The notes beneath the pieces were generated by a model. It was not told where the DNA came from. It worked only from the letters and a program-made list of their open reading frames with translations, and did not search any database. Both the position numbers and the translations under genes were made by a program. Below, piece after piece: positions 45,426 through 56,654 of a DNA stretch of 64,000 nucleotides; positions within the stretch are counted from its first letter, which is position 1; each line of letters starts with the position of its first letter. The stretch is taken from assembly GCF_964656455.1 (NCBI RefSeq), contig NC_135725.1, forward strand, positions 52,397,688 through 52,461,687. The letters are read 5' to 3'. The DNA comes from Halichoerus grypus (Eukaryota > Chordata > Mammalia > Carnivora > Phocidae).

Positions 45426-45631
45426 GGGCGCCTGGGTGGCGCAGATGGTTAAGCATCTGCCTTTGGCTCAGGTCGTGATCCCAGGGTCCTGGGATCGAGC
45501 CCTGCATTGGGCTCCCTGCTCCGCGGGGAGTCTGCTTCTCCCCCTCCCTCTGCTTCTCCCCCTGCTCATGCTCTCTCTCTATCTCTGTGTCTCGAATGAA
45601 TAAATAAAAAAATCTTAAAAAAAAAAAAACA
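45426..45631 (+). mobile_element. CAN SINE, full length, young-looking
   Basis: 'gggcgcctgggtggcgcaga' head, near-consensus body and an A tail. The perfect 15-bp TSD aaacctcatgctcag is at 45411-45425 and 45632-45646. It carries the 'ggtggcgcag' variant rather than 'ggtggctcag'. Confidence 0.96.
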
Positions 45632-45646
45632 AAACCTCATGCTCAG

Positions 45647-46680
45647 AGAGGGCAGAGATTTGACCTTGACCTTGTGTCTTTGCCCAGTGAGTAGTGCTTG
45701 TGAGCTAAATGCTCAAGGATGGTAGTAAATGCCTAAATGGAGATTGCCTTTTTTTTTTTTTTTTAAATTAAACCTGTGTTTGCATCTTCTTACTCTGCTC
45801 CCAAGTCCTAGCACATGCATTTCTGTATGTTATTTTTAATATGGATAAATGAAAACTAAAAATAGATAACTCTCAGGTTCTCTTTCTTTTTTCTCTTTTT
45901 AATCAGCCTAAGTAGCTGTAGTCCACAGGTTTGAAGGTTAGGTGATATGTTGTCCATGACATGGAATCATCTAGAAGTCTACTTTGACTTTTGCCTCATC
46001 CTGAGTACTGCCTAAGCACTGACTTGTGTTTGGAGCTGACAAACATCTACGCCCACATCCCACCAAGCTTTTGATTTTGTGAGAGTCCATCAGCTAGAAT
46101 AGGGTGGTAGAATATTTGTGGCGAATCTCAGCTTAGGTAACCTTGATGTTTTCAGCCAGCTCTCCAGGGCTGTCAGCTTCCTGGGACTTCTGGCATCTGG
46201 TAAGCATCGCTAGTTTATGGTTGCTTCAGCTGCACGTGAACCTACATTTATTAAATAGAAACCTCATATTCAAACTTAGCAGTTTTGCCAAAGGAAGGCA
46301 AGCCATTTCTTTTTCCTGGCTGGGGACTCGGGAGGATATTAATTTTTCTATTATTGTTCCTCTCAGACCTCTCTTGCTTTCTGTTTTTAATGAGAGTTTG
46401 AATAATACTTTCGGCCTCCTCCCCTGTTTCCTTTGGAAAAGATTCATCCCCCCCCACCCCCCCGGGATTAAGACTATCAATAAGTAGTGATGGGGGAGGC
46501 CTTGGGACTTGGAGCTAGGGAAGTTAGAAAGGGAGGCGCTACATGTCAGTTCACTAGGAGCCTGGTGAGGTGATGGGGCTGACAGGGCAATTGGACAGGG
46601 ATACTTGGTCTGGACCAAGGAGAGGAATCTAATGCTAGTGGGAAAGAAGCATTGGCAGCATGAGAGGTGAGGACAGGAGA
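45647..46680. other. No supported gene
   Basis: T16 run near 45750, C-rich run at 46448-46464. The longest open frame of the window (46226-46783 minus, 185 codons) lies here but resembles no protein and has no supporting context. Confidence 0.4.
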
Positions 46681-46690
46681 GACCCAGACC

Positions 46691-46773
46691 CGGACAAGCC
46701 CGCCTTTGGAGCGCCGGTCTCGGAGGTGCAGCTGCGACGGGAGGGACTGTGTGCTGCCTTCCGGATGTTGCGT
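46691..46773. promoter_or_regulatory. Small CpG cluster
   Basis: Nine CpG dinucleotides in about 83 bases, in a window otherwise poor in CpG. On the minus strand it ends with 'tgacgcaa', an ATF/C-EBP-like element. It is far too short for a classical CpG island. Promoter function is an inference only. Confidence 0.25.
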
Positions 46774-46989
46774 CATAGAGCAAGTGTAGACATGGCCCAC
46801 GGGGTGTGATGTTGAGAGGACCTTACCTGGCATCAGTGAGGATGGGAAGAGCACTGAGGGAAATTATTTGAAAATGCCTTGATATAGAGCTTAGGTTTGA
46901 ATCTTTGGTTGCTACTTTGGAGAAAGAAAAAGTTCTCTTCCTCTGTTGTAAGAGTTCACAGAAATCCTCCCAGCAATGTTCTTATAAAT

Positions 46990-47700
46990 TGCAATGGCAG
47001 GGGACAAGAATATCACCTGATTGGAAAAGGATAGTACAAACTATTTTAAGAGCCATGAAAGGTTTATGCTTTGACACAGGGATTTCCCTCCTGGGAATTT
47101 CTCTTAAAGAAATAATCCGATAAAGGGACAAAGCTTTATGCGCTATGATATTCACTGCAGCGTTGTCTATTTTGGAGAAAATCTGAGAATTACCTAAAAG
47201 TCCAGTACGAGGAAAGCATGAAATAAGCTCATCAAATCAATGGACTGTCCTGAAACCCTTAGGAGTTATAATTAAGGACTTTATAGCAATAGTGGAAAAA
47301 TTATTTGTAACACAAAAAGAAATCTAATAGGGTATTTTTTTTTTTTTTAAGATTTTATTTATTTATTTGACAGAGAGAGACACAGCGAGAGAGGGAACAC
47401 AAGCAGGGGGAGTAGAAGAGGGAGAAGCAGGCTTCCCGCCGAGCAGGGAGCCTGATGCAGGGCTCGATCCCAGGATCCTGGGACCATGACCTGAGCCGAA
47501 GGCAGACACCCAATGACTGAGCCACCCAGGCGCCCCTCTAATAGGGTATTACAGCTGTGTCCAATTGTGTAGCATTTGTTATTCATGTAGAGGCCAGGAT
47601 TAGAAAAACTAAAGTAGCAACTTTGTGAGTGTGATGGGAATGTAGGTGATTTTCTGTTTTCTGTTTTTAGTGTTCTTTAATGGCTGTGCAACTAGAGAAT
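46990..47700 (+). mobile_element. Old L1M-type LINE, ORF2 end and 3' UTR
   Basis: 'ctttgacacagggatttccc', 'cttaaagaaataatccgata', 'gatattcactgcagcgttgt' and, beyond the inserted SINE, 'gtaggtgattttctgttttc' match the diverged L1M 3' end. No intact ORF2. Confidence 0.7.
47337..47536 (-). mobile_element. CAN SINE inserted in L1M
   Basis: Near-consensus young-type copy. The perfect 14-bp TSD tctaatagggtatt is at 47323-47336 and 47537-47550. Confidence 0.96.
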
Positions 47701-47740
47701 TTTTTTTTGTTGTTTTTGTTTTTTGTTTTTTTGTTTTTTG
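47701..47740. repeat. T/G low-complexity tract
   Basis: Runs of T separated by single G's, (T4-8 G)n. Confidence 0.85.
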
Positions 47741-48740
47741 ACCATGCTAAGGAGAAATAGGGGTTGGATATGTGGGTAAAAGCTTTTAGTGATTCTTGTT
47801 CCTTGATCCGGGCAACCTAATTGAGATTTTGTTTAGTCTGTTCAGCAACTCCTGGTTTTTTTTTTTTTAAAGAGGCTGGAGCCAGTTACTGGGGGGAATT
47901 CCAGAGAGTTAGAAATAAAACCTCTTGGAGAGTGAAGCAAACATTTGTGTTCAAATGCAGTTGCAGCAAAAAGACACTCATGTGGGTCAAGGAGCAATTT
48001 TCCAGAGGGAAAATTTGTTCTTGTTCTTGGAGATGTCAGTGAGAATACCACAGTCTGCTAGATGTCAGCTTTATCTGGGGACTAAGTATAATGGATAAGG
48101 TTGGAATGTTTGACCTTGAATGTCCTTGCGAATGCACTGAGACTGAAGGCTAACTCTGGTTGATGTAAGTGGAGATTCCTCTAGAGATTTAACAAATCTA
48201 GTTATCCCAGTTAGTGGGGAGTCATGGTCAGATGTATCTCTGAGCTGAAAGATTATACCAGCTCAGGGACAAGACTAGGTCTTAAAGAAACCTATCTAGG
48301 AAAGGCTGGTTCCCAGTCCGACCAGGAAATGTTATCCACAGTAGAAGCAACTAGAAGGAAAGGAGGTGAGAGGAGGTGAGAGAAGCTTTCCTGGAACAAT
48401 GGTCACTTTCATTGAAGGAAGTGTAAGAAGGGATGGACAGAGTTGATCCATGTTTAGGTAGAAGGATTTGGTAAGAACCCAGACCCCTCTGTGGGTGTGG
48501 GGTGAACTGAAGCATGGCAGAGGGGGTGGGCATGATGGTGGGGGCTATTGTAATTATTGTATTTCCTGAGGACACAAAATATACTTGAGGCAACACAGAA
48601 CCTATGAGAAGCCAGGGCTTGACATCTGCGAGCTGCTCCTCAGGGTCCCCCATATCAGAAGTCTTTACCTATACACAGCCTGCACATAGATGAATGTACC
48701 TTCATTTAAATGGATCCCTCCCCCTTTATGTGGTTCACTG
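47741..48740. other. No recognisable gene or repeat
   Basis: Single-copy-looking sequence. A 10-bp tandem duplication 'aggaggtgag' is at 48361-48380. Confidence 0.45.
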
Positions 48741-48744
48741 TGTG

Positions 48745-48850
48745 TGCCCATTAGGGGAACAAAGAAGAGGGAGTAATTAGAGATCATCTAGTTTAACAGT
48801 TTAACACCTTCACTTTTTAAAAGAAGCTGAAGTTTAGTAAAGGAAAAACA
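48745..48850 (-). mobile_element. MIR-related SINE (MIR3-like) fragment
   Basis: 'tagagatcatctagtttaac' with 'cttcactttttaaaagaagc' fits the inverted form of the MIR variant with a 'gactagatgatctct' tail. Confidence 0.5.
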
Positions 48851-50290
48851 AAACAAAACGAAAAAACGTTGTGCTGTGTTGGATTCCAGGAAAGTGAATC
48901 CTCAACTCCTAGTCCAGAGGCTGCTTGCCTCTGTCATACTTTGGTGCCAGCCTGACAGCCACCAGTAGGAACTGGCATCTCTAGTGTTTTCTGATTAAAA
49001 ATGTGGTTTCGGGAAGACTGGCCAGAGGTCTAATGTCCTGGGATAGGATTCGACCAGAGTTTGGGACAGAATGAGATGTGGAGATCTGTATTACCTGAGA
49101 TGAAGCATAGTACAAGTGTGGGAGGCAGCCGAGTGACCTGGGGAGAAGGGGTGATAGAGGAGTTGGGGGTGGTGAATGAGGATGAAGGTGTCATGGAATC
49201 AGGGCCCTACTGGGAGCATGAAGACTGAAATACTGATGGCTCAGGTTTAGGGAAAGTGGAATTGGAAGTAATAAGCAAGCATCCCTATCAGTGGTGCAGC
49301 AAGATTGTGGCCCAGGCAGTCTGGCTTATAATCCCGAAGACTCTCCCCTTTCATCTGAGCTCCTAGGGCCTGGGGTTCCTTTGGGACCTGAGGTGGTGGA
49401 CACTGGTCTTCAGAAATAGGGCTTGGCCTCCTTTGACTCCTTTAAGGAAGACTCCTCTCCTCTCTTTTCCTTCCCACTCCTCTTTCTTTTTTCTTTCTTC
49501 TTTCTTCTTTTTTATTCTTAGCCGTGCCCCCATTTGTTCTTCTGGTAGATACAATCACAGATGGGACCAGGATCAACTGTAGGCAGGAGGCCAGAGTGAA
49601 TGCAGGGGAGAGGAGGAGGCCTTCTGTGGGGAATGTGGAGCCAGGAAACATGGGCCATGGATGGCTGGATTTCCATACCCTGAGCTAGGCCATGGGATCA
49701 CACCATGAAAAAGTGAACTGCAGACTTGATGAGAGCCTCAGAAAGCCTGGAGGAGTGAAAGGAAGCCAAAGGCCAGGCTTTGTTTGGTTAGGGCAGTACT
49801 GAGATGGCTGTTGGCACAGTGTGCAGCGGCAGGTTCTGGGAGGCTCATTTGGACAGCAGGAGAGAGAAAGCAGAATGTATTCATGAAAGGAGAACAGCTT
49901 CTGGTGCTTAGCACAAAGGGCCTCGTGTGCCTTGAGGAAGCGCTCAGACTTTGCTGGGGAGTCAGCGTGGCGCACTGTGGCATCAGCGTGCTGAGTGGGA
50001 TAAGCAGCAGATCGGTATGCCTAGGATAGAGGCATAGGAAAGCTAGAAGCAGATGATGCTGGGAGGAGCCTTGGCAGAAAAGCAGGTGTGAAATCTGAGG
50101 GCCTGACCGAGGCTGAGAAAGAGTGGACAGAGAGGCAGGTATGGTAAAGGGGAAGGGAGGTCTGTTCCAGGATGAAGGAAGGGAAACCTGGGGATCATTC
50201 TCCTCTGGGATGACGATTTACTCCAAAATAATTTGTTCATAAGAAACCAGAAAGTGTTGAATGAATAAATGTTCTCCCTCTTCCAAACAA
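48851..50290. other. Single-copy-looking stretch
   Basis: No interspersed repeat recognised. A CT-rich patch is at 49475-49515. Frames on both strands at 49684-50030 are unrecognised. Confidence 0.4.
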
Positions 50291-50293
50291 AAG

Positions 50294-50510
50294 TTCCAGA
50301 CAATTGAGAAAACAGACAAGGAAGGAAAGCAGAAGCAACAGGAGAAGGAACTGTCACTTATAAACAAAACCCGAGTCTTCAGTGACAAAGCCCCTCTGGG
50401 GTTACGACCACCGCTACTGAGATCTCAGGCCAGTGGTGTAGCACAAAGTCCCCTTCCCTTAATAAACCAGGCAAAATCTAAGATTAGGGTGCCTTTGAGA
50501 TTTAATGAAG
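50294..50510 (+). other. Candidate coding exon, unrecognised product
   Basis: An open 217-base segment (72 codons plus one base). It is preceded by the pyrimidine tract 'tgttctccctcttcc' and an AG at 50292-50293; an alternative AG is at 50298-50299. It ends in 'aatgaag' followed by 'gtgagt', a consensus 5' splice site. An in-frame stop lies just upstream at 50258-50260, as in an intron. The peptide begins FQTIEKTDKEGKQKQQEKEL, is charged, then becomes hydrophobic with proline (LGLRPPLL) and basic at the end. I recognise no family. It could equally be a chance open frame. Confidence 0.22.
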
Positions 50511-50752
50511 GTGAGTGGGAAACAAAAGGTAAATAAACATATGGTAATATGTAATCAGAGAGTCTCGTGTACAAGATATGCCTGCCTGCTGGGGACACAG
50601 AATCAATCACCTCAACTCCACGATGTCCAGATTTGAGAGGAGACCCAGAGGAAAAAAGTGGTCAGTCCTTCTGAAGACAACCTATGACCTCTCTTCTAGC
50701 ACCCACCTCTTCCTCAGGCACTGACATGCAGAATAACAGTTTCCTACTAGGG

Positions 50753-50790
50753 TGATAGATAGGTAGGTAGATAGATAGACAGACAGATAC
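50753..50790. repeat. Imperfect (GATA/GGTA/GACA)n microsatellite
   Basis: About nine tetranucleotide units with drift: gata, ggta, gata, gaca. Confidence 0.9.
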
Positions 50791-50799
50791 AAGACACCT

Positions 50800-51470
50800 G
50801 CACCTACACCTGCTTGTGTTTCTTGGCCTTTTTGCATCTTGCCCCACATTCAGGGTAGGGGCGCAAAGTCTCAGGGAATGGGTCCCTTCAGGACAACCTA
50901 GCTGTGATGTTTCCTGCTGTCTCAGTGACTGCCATCAATTCCAGGAAACAATATCTGGCATTACTTCTGATATATGAGTGTTTAGCAGAAGCTTGTGGAC
51001 TAGAAGTAAGTGGCTAAAGATAAGGAGTGGGAATTCCACCGAGACCACTGGTATAGGCTATGATGTGACATCATCTTTGACTAGGACACATAGGGACCAA
51101 GGACATATGGATACGGAACAGTTGAAGGTGGAACACTGAGGGTTGGTCCTCCTACTCTCTGCATCATGTCTGACCCCCAGTCCTCTGGGTGAGTGTAGCT
51201 GGGATCCTGGCAGTAGACAGAGGGAGTCTCTAACTTGCAAAGGAAACAGACCCATTCCTGGCAGGTACTGAGCTCTCTCAAGGCTATAAATCTTAACACA
51301 CCAAAGAAATGATGTTTATTTCCCCTTCTCACCAGCAGGGGAACAGAAAGAACAGCTTTAAGTGCAGGTGGGTAGGACTCTGCTGGAAAGAAGAGACTGA
51401 TAGCCAACCATAAAGAGCAATACAGGCCTTTGTTTTCCAGTGTTATCTGGACTTTGGACACTTGCGTAGT
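50800..51470. other. No supported gene
   Basis: A minus-strand frame at 51081-51461 (126 codons) is open but resembles no protein I know. No repeat recognised. Confidence 0.4.
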
Positions 51471-51474
51471 ACTG

Positions 51475-51730
51475 ACAACAATAATAGCTCCCAGTAATGG
51501 CTCTTAATTTGTGCAATGCTTTTTCCATGTCATATCTCATATAATTTTCACACTAACCTGATAAGGAAGGCATTTTCATCTCAATTTCACACTTGATTAA
51601 TTGGGACTAGAGAGGTTCTGTAAGTTGTTCAAGGTCCCGCAGCTAGTAACTGACAGAGTTGCTTTTGGAACTCCCGTCAGTCTGAGTCCAGAGCCTGTGT
51701 TGTCTGATCCAGTATACAGCCCTTCCTCTC
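51475..51730 (-). mobile_element. MIR SINE, near full length
   Basis: 'catatctcatataattttca', 'ctgataaggaaggcattttc', 'aaggtcccgcagctagtaac' and 'gtccagagcctgtgttgtct' follow the inverted MIR. Confidence 0.88.
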
Positions 51731-52194
51731 TTAGCCATTTATGTCCCTGACTCTTTTGGCCGCAAGGAGGAAAGCATAGTAGCAGCACAGGGCTAGCAGA
51801 AGCCCCTCTGGGCACTGGGATGATTGCATACCCCACTTCTGGAGCATCATCTATAGACCTGGTCATCATGTGTCTTCTTTGTTCTGAAACAGCAGAGCAT
51901 GTCCCCAGTACTGCAGCTGGGATAGGAGAGAGCTCACAAATTGTTCTTGGTAAGGAATGAGTGAATCAACCAGCAGATGAATGCTGCCTTTGAGAACAGT
52001 CAATGAGGAATTGTGCAAACATGTGAAGGATTTTCCATGGAGAATAAGGTTTGTCTCTAGACATTAGAAATAGACTGGCATATGGGCAGATTTTGGTTTG
52101 CTGCAGAAAAATAATTTCTAAGAACTGGAGTTGTCAATAGGGGAAATGGGCTGCCTCTGTTCCAACGCTTGTCAGGCATATTGGAAAGATGATT

Positions 52195-52265
52195 TCTCTA
52201 TAGGTAGGAATTTGAGTAGATGACCTCCAAGGTCTTCCTAATATTAACGGTCTACTATCCAAAGT
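52195..52265 (+). mobile_element. MIR-related SINE tail (MIR3-like)
   Basis: 'gagtagatgacctccaaggt' followed by 'cttcctaatattaacggtct' is the distinctive tail of this MIR variant. Confidence 0.6.
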
Positions 52266-52269
52266 CTTG

Positions 52270-53380
52270 AAGGTGGATGTCATATTTTACGCCCCATCTA
52301 GCTAAGTGCTTTGCTAGAATTGTTGATTGAATAAATGAATGAAGCTGGCCCTTGGGGTTCTCTGCAGTAACCTGAAGTAGGTGTGTGGAGCGCATTCTCC
52401 TCATCCTCTCCCCACATTCTGTGACCTCATTTTCAACAGACAAGACTAAAACTCTATTGCTCAGTACGGCCCTCCAGGCTGAGGTGTTCTCAGGCATTTA
52501 TGCAGACTATAAGGAGAAGATCAAAGCGACGGGGCCAGGAATGTCTTGCAGCTCTGGTGGAGGCAATGCATTCCTATTCTGGGATGGAAAAGAGAAGCAC
52601 AGCCTCTGGGTGACACAGCTGGACTGGCCTGGAAGGAACAGGTGCATATAAAGTCGTGTGCATGACAGGAGTGATGGAGACTAGAGAGTGGGGTCAGAAT
52701 CTTACTGTCCTTGGGGTAACACCTGAGGTTCTGGAAAGCTTTTTATGGAAATCCTCCTCCACTTTCCAGGGGCTCAAATTCTTTTATGGGGAAAAAGCCT
52801 TCATTGTACATTGCACATCAAGAGCTCAAAATGTCCAAAGCTAATGACTCTTGAACATCATCTAGGTTAGACTGAAGGTGAACCTCTCTGAGGTAGGTTG
52901 TGAAGGAGAGAAATGGGGAAATGGAATATTTTGCACCCCTCCACATATTGGAGGAGGGAATATGTTCACTGCAGGATGGCCAGAGCAGTCAAAACTTCTG
53001 AGGACTAACTTTTCTCTCTCACAGTATTGCCTCAGCTAGAAGGAGAGGGTAGAGATACTCCAATTTGAAAAACGTCCCATAGGACTGACTAAAGAAGGTG
53101 GAATTTTAAAAATGGTTCATGCTTCAGGATTTTCTCTGAAATTTTGGCGCTGTAAGCTATGCCTGGGAGATTTTGGCCACCTCTGAAGGATCTCGTAGGA
53201 TTCTCGAGAGCCCTGTACCCAGAGAGCATCTTCGATAGTCTCAGCAGATGGTTCTTTCTGTTCTCTGCTCCTGCCTCTCCTTATCTGAACCACTCTGATC
53301 ATCTGCCTTCTTCAAGGAGCACCTGCCAACCACCGACTGTGGTTCCTGGTCAGAAATTTTAATTTCCTTAGGAAATAGAA
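52270..53380. other. Single-copy-looking stretch
   Basis: A weak exon-like segment at 52440-52641 (good acceptor, poor donor) is discussed under findings. Nothing else recognised. Confidence 0.4.
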
Positions 53381-53385
53381 ATGTT

Positions 53386-53557
53386 TTTTATTTATTTTAG
53401 TGGGGGGAGGGGCAAAGGGAGAGAGAGAGAGTCTTAAGCAGACTCCACGCTGAGTGAGGAGCCTGATGCAGGGCTTGATCTCATGACCCTGAGATCACGA
53501 CCTGAGCTGAAACCAAGAGTCAGAGGCTTAACCGACTGTGCCACACCCAGGCGCTCC
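53386..53557 (-). mobile_element. CAN SINE, older subfamily
   Basis: 'tttatttattttagtggggg', GA run, 'ctgagatcacgacctgagct' and 'ccgactgtgccacacccagg'. Flanks share an 'atgtttt' block that may be the TSD. Confidence 0.88.
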
Positions 53558-53694
53558 AACAGATGTTTTCCTAACAACTTTTTTGCTGTTTACATGTAGA
53601 GTCACAATTTTGATTTGCATAGATATGGAAACTCTATACATGATACAAAATATGCTTATGTATTTAACCAAATGTTTTAAATAGTTGGAATTCT

Positions 53695-53736
53695 GGTTTC
53701 CAAATTCAACCATTTGGTTTCCAAATTCAAACCATT
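53695..53736. repeat. Two-copy tandem repeat (about 21 bp)
   Basis: 'ggtttccaaattcaaccatt' is repeated immediately with a one-base insertion. Confidence 0.9.
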
Positions 53737-54269
53737 CACACCAAATCCTTGAAACCATCCCCATCAGGGCATTCACACAGGTAAGCACATTATTTCTGGC
53801 TAATGAACCTCTAAGGCTTCCCGTGTTAAGCCCTTAGCTGTTCAGGTGGCAGAGGCCTTCTGTCCCCTCTCTCACCTGGCTGAGTCTGGACTGTCCTTCA
53901 TATTATGCTGCTGCATGTTGGTTGGCTTTTTCCTTTATCAAGAGTATCATCCCCTCCTTTTTCTGCTCTCCAGATTATTGTCATCCCTTACATTTCCATC
54001 TGCGGTCTCTCCCTGTTTCTGAGAAGCCTGCCCGGAGTTCTTATTGTCCTTTCCCTTCTGCTCCTTTTTCATCCCAGAGCACTTACAGTTTCTACCACCC
54101 ACTTCAGATTGGCTTTTTTCTTCCTTTCTGGTACACACTGAAAATCCTGATTAGTGTTCTTACCTCAGTGGAACAAGGGCACTTCTTACCTGGGGCTGTA
54201 CTTAGTAGCCATGCATGGTGCTGTCTTCAAGGGGACAGAAATCAATTAGTCTAACTCCTGCCCACCCTT

Positions 54270-54640
54270 CATCTCCTTTATTGATAGAGATGTGGGAGGG
54301 GAGTGATTTATCTAATTGGTAAAACTGGGAAGAATAAACGGTTTGCAAGCAGCCCAGCTCCCCCTCCTCCTGCCCCCCGACCTTGCAAAGCCTGGCTGCA
54401 GAGAATATTAATTCTCCACTTTTTCTCCAGGGAAAAGTCTTCAATTCTTTTGGGAGCGGTGTGCAAATCTGCTGAATTCTGTGTTTCATTTTCTAGCATA
54501 TGTGGCTCTCTCACTAAATTACATCCTCCAATTTGATTTTTGTTGATAATAAAGGTAATATTTTGAGCTTCAATTTGCCATTTTACGGCTTTATTTTTAA
54601 ATTTACTTAATGCTCAAATTAGGAAAGGGGAGGTGTTATC
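54270..54640. promoter_or_regulatory. Candidate conserved non-coding block (enhancer-like)
   Basis: Repeat-free sequence with clustered TF-like words: 'gagtgatttatctaattggt' (54301), 'gaatattaattctcc' (54402), 'cactaaattacatcctccaa' (54513) and 'tgataataaaggtaat' (54544). The look is that of a preserved developmental enhancer, but conservation must be tested. Confidence 0.3.
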
Positions 54641-55090
54641 TATTAGCGACCTTAACACCAGGAAGTGATGGCCTTGGCGTAGGTTTGTGGAGGCAGGAGG
54701 CATCCATCATTCAGACTGCTTGACTACGCATGGCTCCGCCGTGACGGCTCTGTCTCAGATCATTTTGAACGGGCTCAGCCTCAGGATACGACTACTCAAG
54801 AATGGACTGCCAGCTCCCAGATGGGGTCATCTGGTAAACAGAACTTTCGGCAACATTCATTTGGTGTTTCTCAAATATCCGGGCCAGAAGTGGCATCTTG
54901 GTTTTGGCACTGGGCACATTTAGCTCTTCTTTCTGATAAAAAGTGATCAAGAGGTTTTGCTGCTTGGAGAGGCTGCCCCTGAAACTGGAAATGGGCCCAG
55001 ATCACTGGGGGATGCTCGCCTTTGAGTTCACCATGGCCGAAGGTGCTGAAGTCTAGCCCATCCGAACACTGGACCCTTGTGGTCAAGTTA
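54641..55090. other. Single-copy-looking stretch
   Basis: No gene or repeat recognised. It may extend the conserved-looking block on its left. Confidence 0.4.
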
Positions 55091-55103
55091 GAAGCAGAGA
55101 GAC

Positions 55104-55297
55104 GGGGGAACCTGGGTGGCTCAGTTGTTAAGCGTCTGCCTTCAGCTCAGGTCATGATCCCAGGGTCCTGGGATCGAGCCCCACATCGGGCTCCCTGCTC
55201 GGCGGGAAGCCTGCTTCTCCCTCTCCCACTCCCCCTGCTTGTTCCCTCTCTCGCTGTGTTTCTCTGTCAAATAAATAAAATCTTTAAAAAAAAAATG
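55104..55297 (+). mobile_element. CAN SINE, full length
   Basis: 'gggggaacctgggtggctca' head with a near-consensus body and an A tail. TSD aagcagagagac (55092-55103) against aaccagagagac (55298-55309). Confidence 0.95.
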
Positions 55298-55310
55298 AAC
55301 CAGAGAGACC

Positions 55311-55915
55311 AGGATCAGGTTTCACATGATTAAGAATATAAATTTTAGGTTAAATATTCTCTCCACGAACAGCCTTACCTATTGTTATTGCCCCCAGTGT
55401 ATGGGCTTATGAAACACAAAGAGAAGTCTGAGAGCCCTGTATCAGACTGGAGATATTGCCATTAGGTGGATAAGAAACTTAATGGGTTTGGGATTAGAGT
55501 CTGACAACAGTGCGACAGACAACTCTATGAAAAGTCTTCAGTTGTCCTCTGGAGATTTAGGTACTGGGTGAATCAGAGAGCACTACTGGCTAAAGGGAGA
55601 ACAGTGAAGTTTCAGGAGCTCCAGTATCTCAGGCAAAGCATTAGGTTGAATGACAACAGGCCTGCAGACAACTGAGAAAACCTGGCATCCGGGTTTTGGG
55701 AGACTTTCAAGAAGACAGGTAGGTCTGTAACTTAGAGTGTCAGGCATGGCTCCTTGAAGAGATTGCACATACAGACTGTCTGAGGGTCCCTCCCAGGGGA
55801 TTGTGCCTAAGAAGTGAACTAAATTGACGCTCAGAGAAAGCTTTGCATTCAGGATGTCACTTTATAGCTCTGTATGTCTCCTGAGTTCCAGGTGCGCATC
55901 CCCAGCCCTGTGTAC
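55311..55915. other. No recognisable gene or repeat
   Basis: I see nothing to annotate in this stretch. Confidence 0.45.
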
Positions 55916-55921
55916 CCATGC

Positions 55922-56026
55922 TAGAGTGGCTGACTTGTCCCAGTTTGCCTGGGGTTTTAGCACTCAAAGTCCACTATCCTAGGAAACGTCTTGGTCCTGG
56001 GCAAGCCAAGATGAATGGTCACTCTA
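55922..56026. mobile_element. Short palindromic DNA-transposon-like element
   Basis: The left end 'tagagtggctgacttgtccc' and the inverted right end 'tagagtgaccattcatcttg' pair up. The inner 'agtttgcctggg' pairs with 'cctgggcaagcc'. It resembles a common old mammalian MITE with a 'cccgggcaaaccggga' motif. I do not assign a name. Confidence 0.55.
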
Positions 56027-56099
56027 TGGTGTGACATATGAATGGGGGGTCACGAAGTGTTTATTGAATGGATGAGGGCATATAAGGAAGTATCATGAT

Positions 56100-56285
56100 A
56101 CCACACAGAGGGAGAAGCACAAGCTTTAGCAGGAGATGGACCTGGGTTAGACTTCTCACCCTCACTTACTAACTCTGTGACCCTCAATAAATTATTGATC
56201 CTCCCAGACAGGTAATGTGTATAAAGCACCCGAGATAGTACTTTAATATCAGGTGCTCAGTAAATGGTAGCTCTTATATGATTTT
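56100..56285 (+). mobile_element. MIR SINE
   Basis: 'gatggacctgggttagactt', 'cttactaactctgtgaccct' and 'caggtgctcagtaaatggta' follow MIR. Confidence 0.82.
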
Positions 56286-56650
56286 GACATAAAAGTGATA
56301 TTTGTGGGAAGGTTATGTACAGTTGCCTCTGATTCCAGAAGAGGTACACAGAAGCCTAAAAAGGTTTGTGAGACCAGAGACCCTTTTGAGGTTTTGGTGT
56401 CTACTGTAGTTTTATGATCTGAGTCTTTCTAGGCTCTGGAGATTTGGAGGTATTTCTGTATTGCTCTTAATGCCACTGTAAAGACATTTAGAAGAGGAGG
56501 AAAGACAGCACATTTCCCTCTCCTCTTCTAAAAGCTCATCCTACATGGGTACCTGTTTCTTGAGGGCTCAGAGCAGCTAATGGTGAGCTACCATTTGGTG
56601 TGGTATGGATAGAAGGTGAGTGGCCCACGCTATGGAGGATGTAGTTTCAT
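56286..56650. other. No recognisable gene or repeat
   Basis: I see nothing to annotate. Confidence 0.45.
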
Positions 56651-56654
56651 AGGC

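Noticed and set aside
46226..46783. Longest open frame of the window (185 codons, minus strand)
   Set aside because: Peptide is low-complexity (Pro, Ser, Leu rich), matches no family I know, overlaps another frame on the plus strand and shows no splice or start context. GC-rich sequence lengthens chance frames.
51081..51461. 126-codon minus-strand open frame
   Set aside because: No recognisable protein, overlapping frames, no acceptor or donor at sensible positions.
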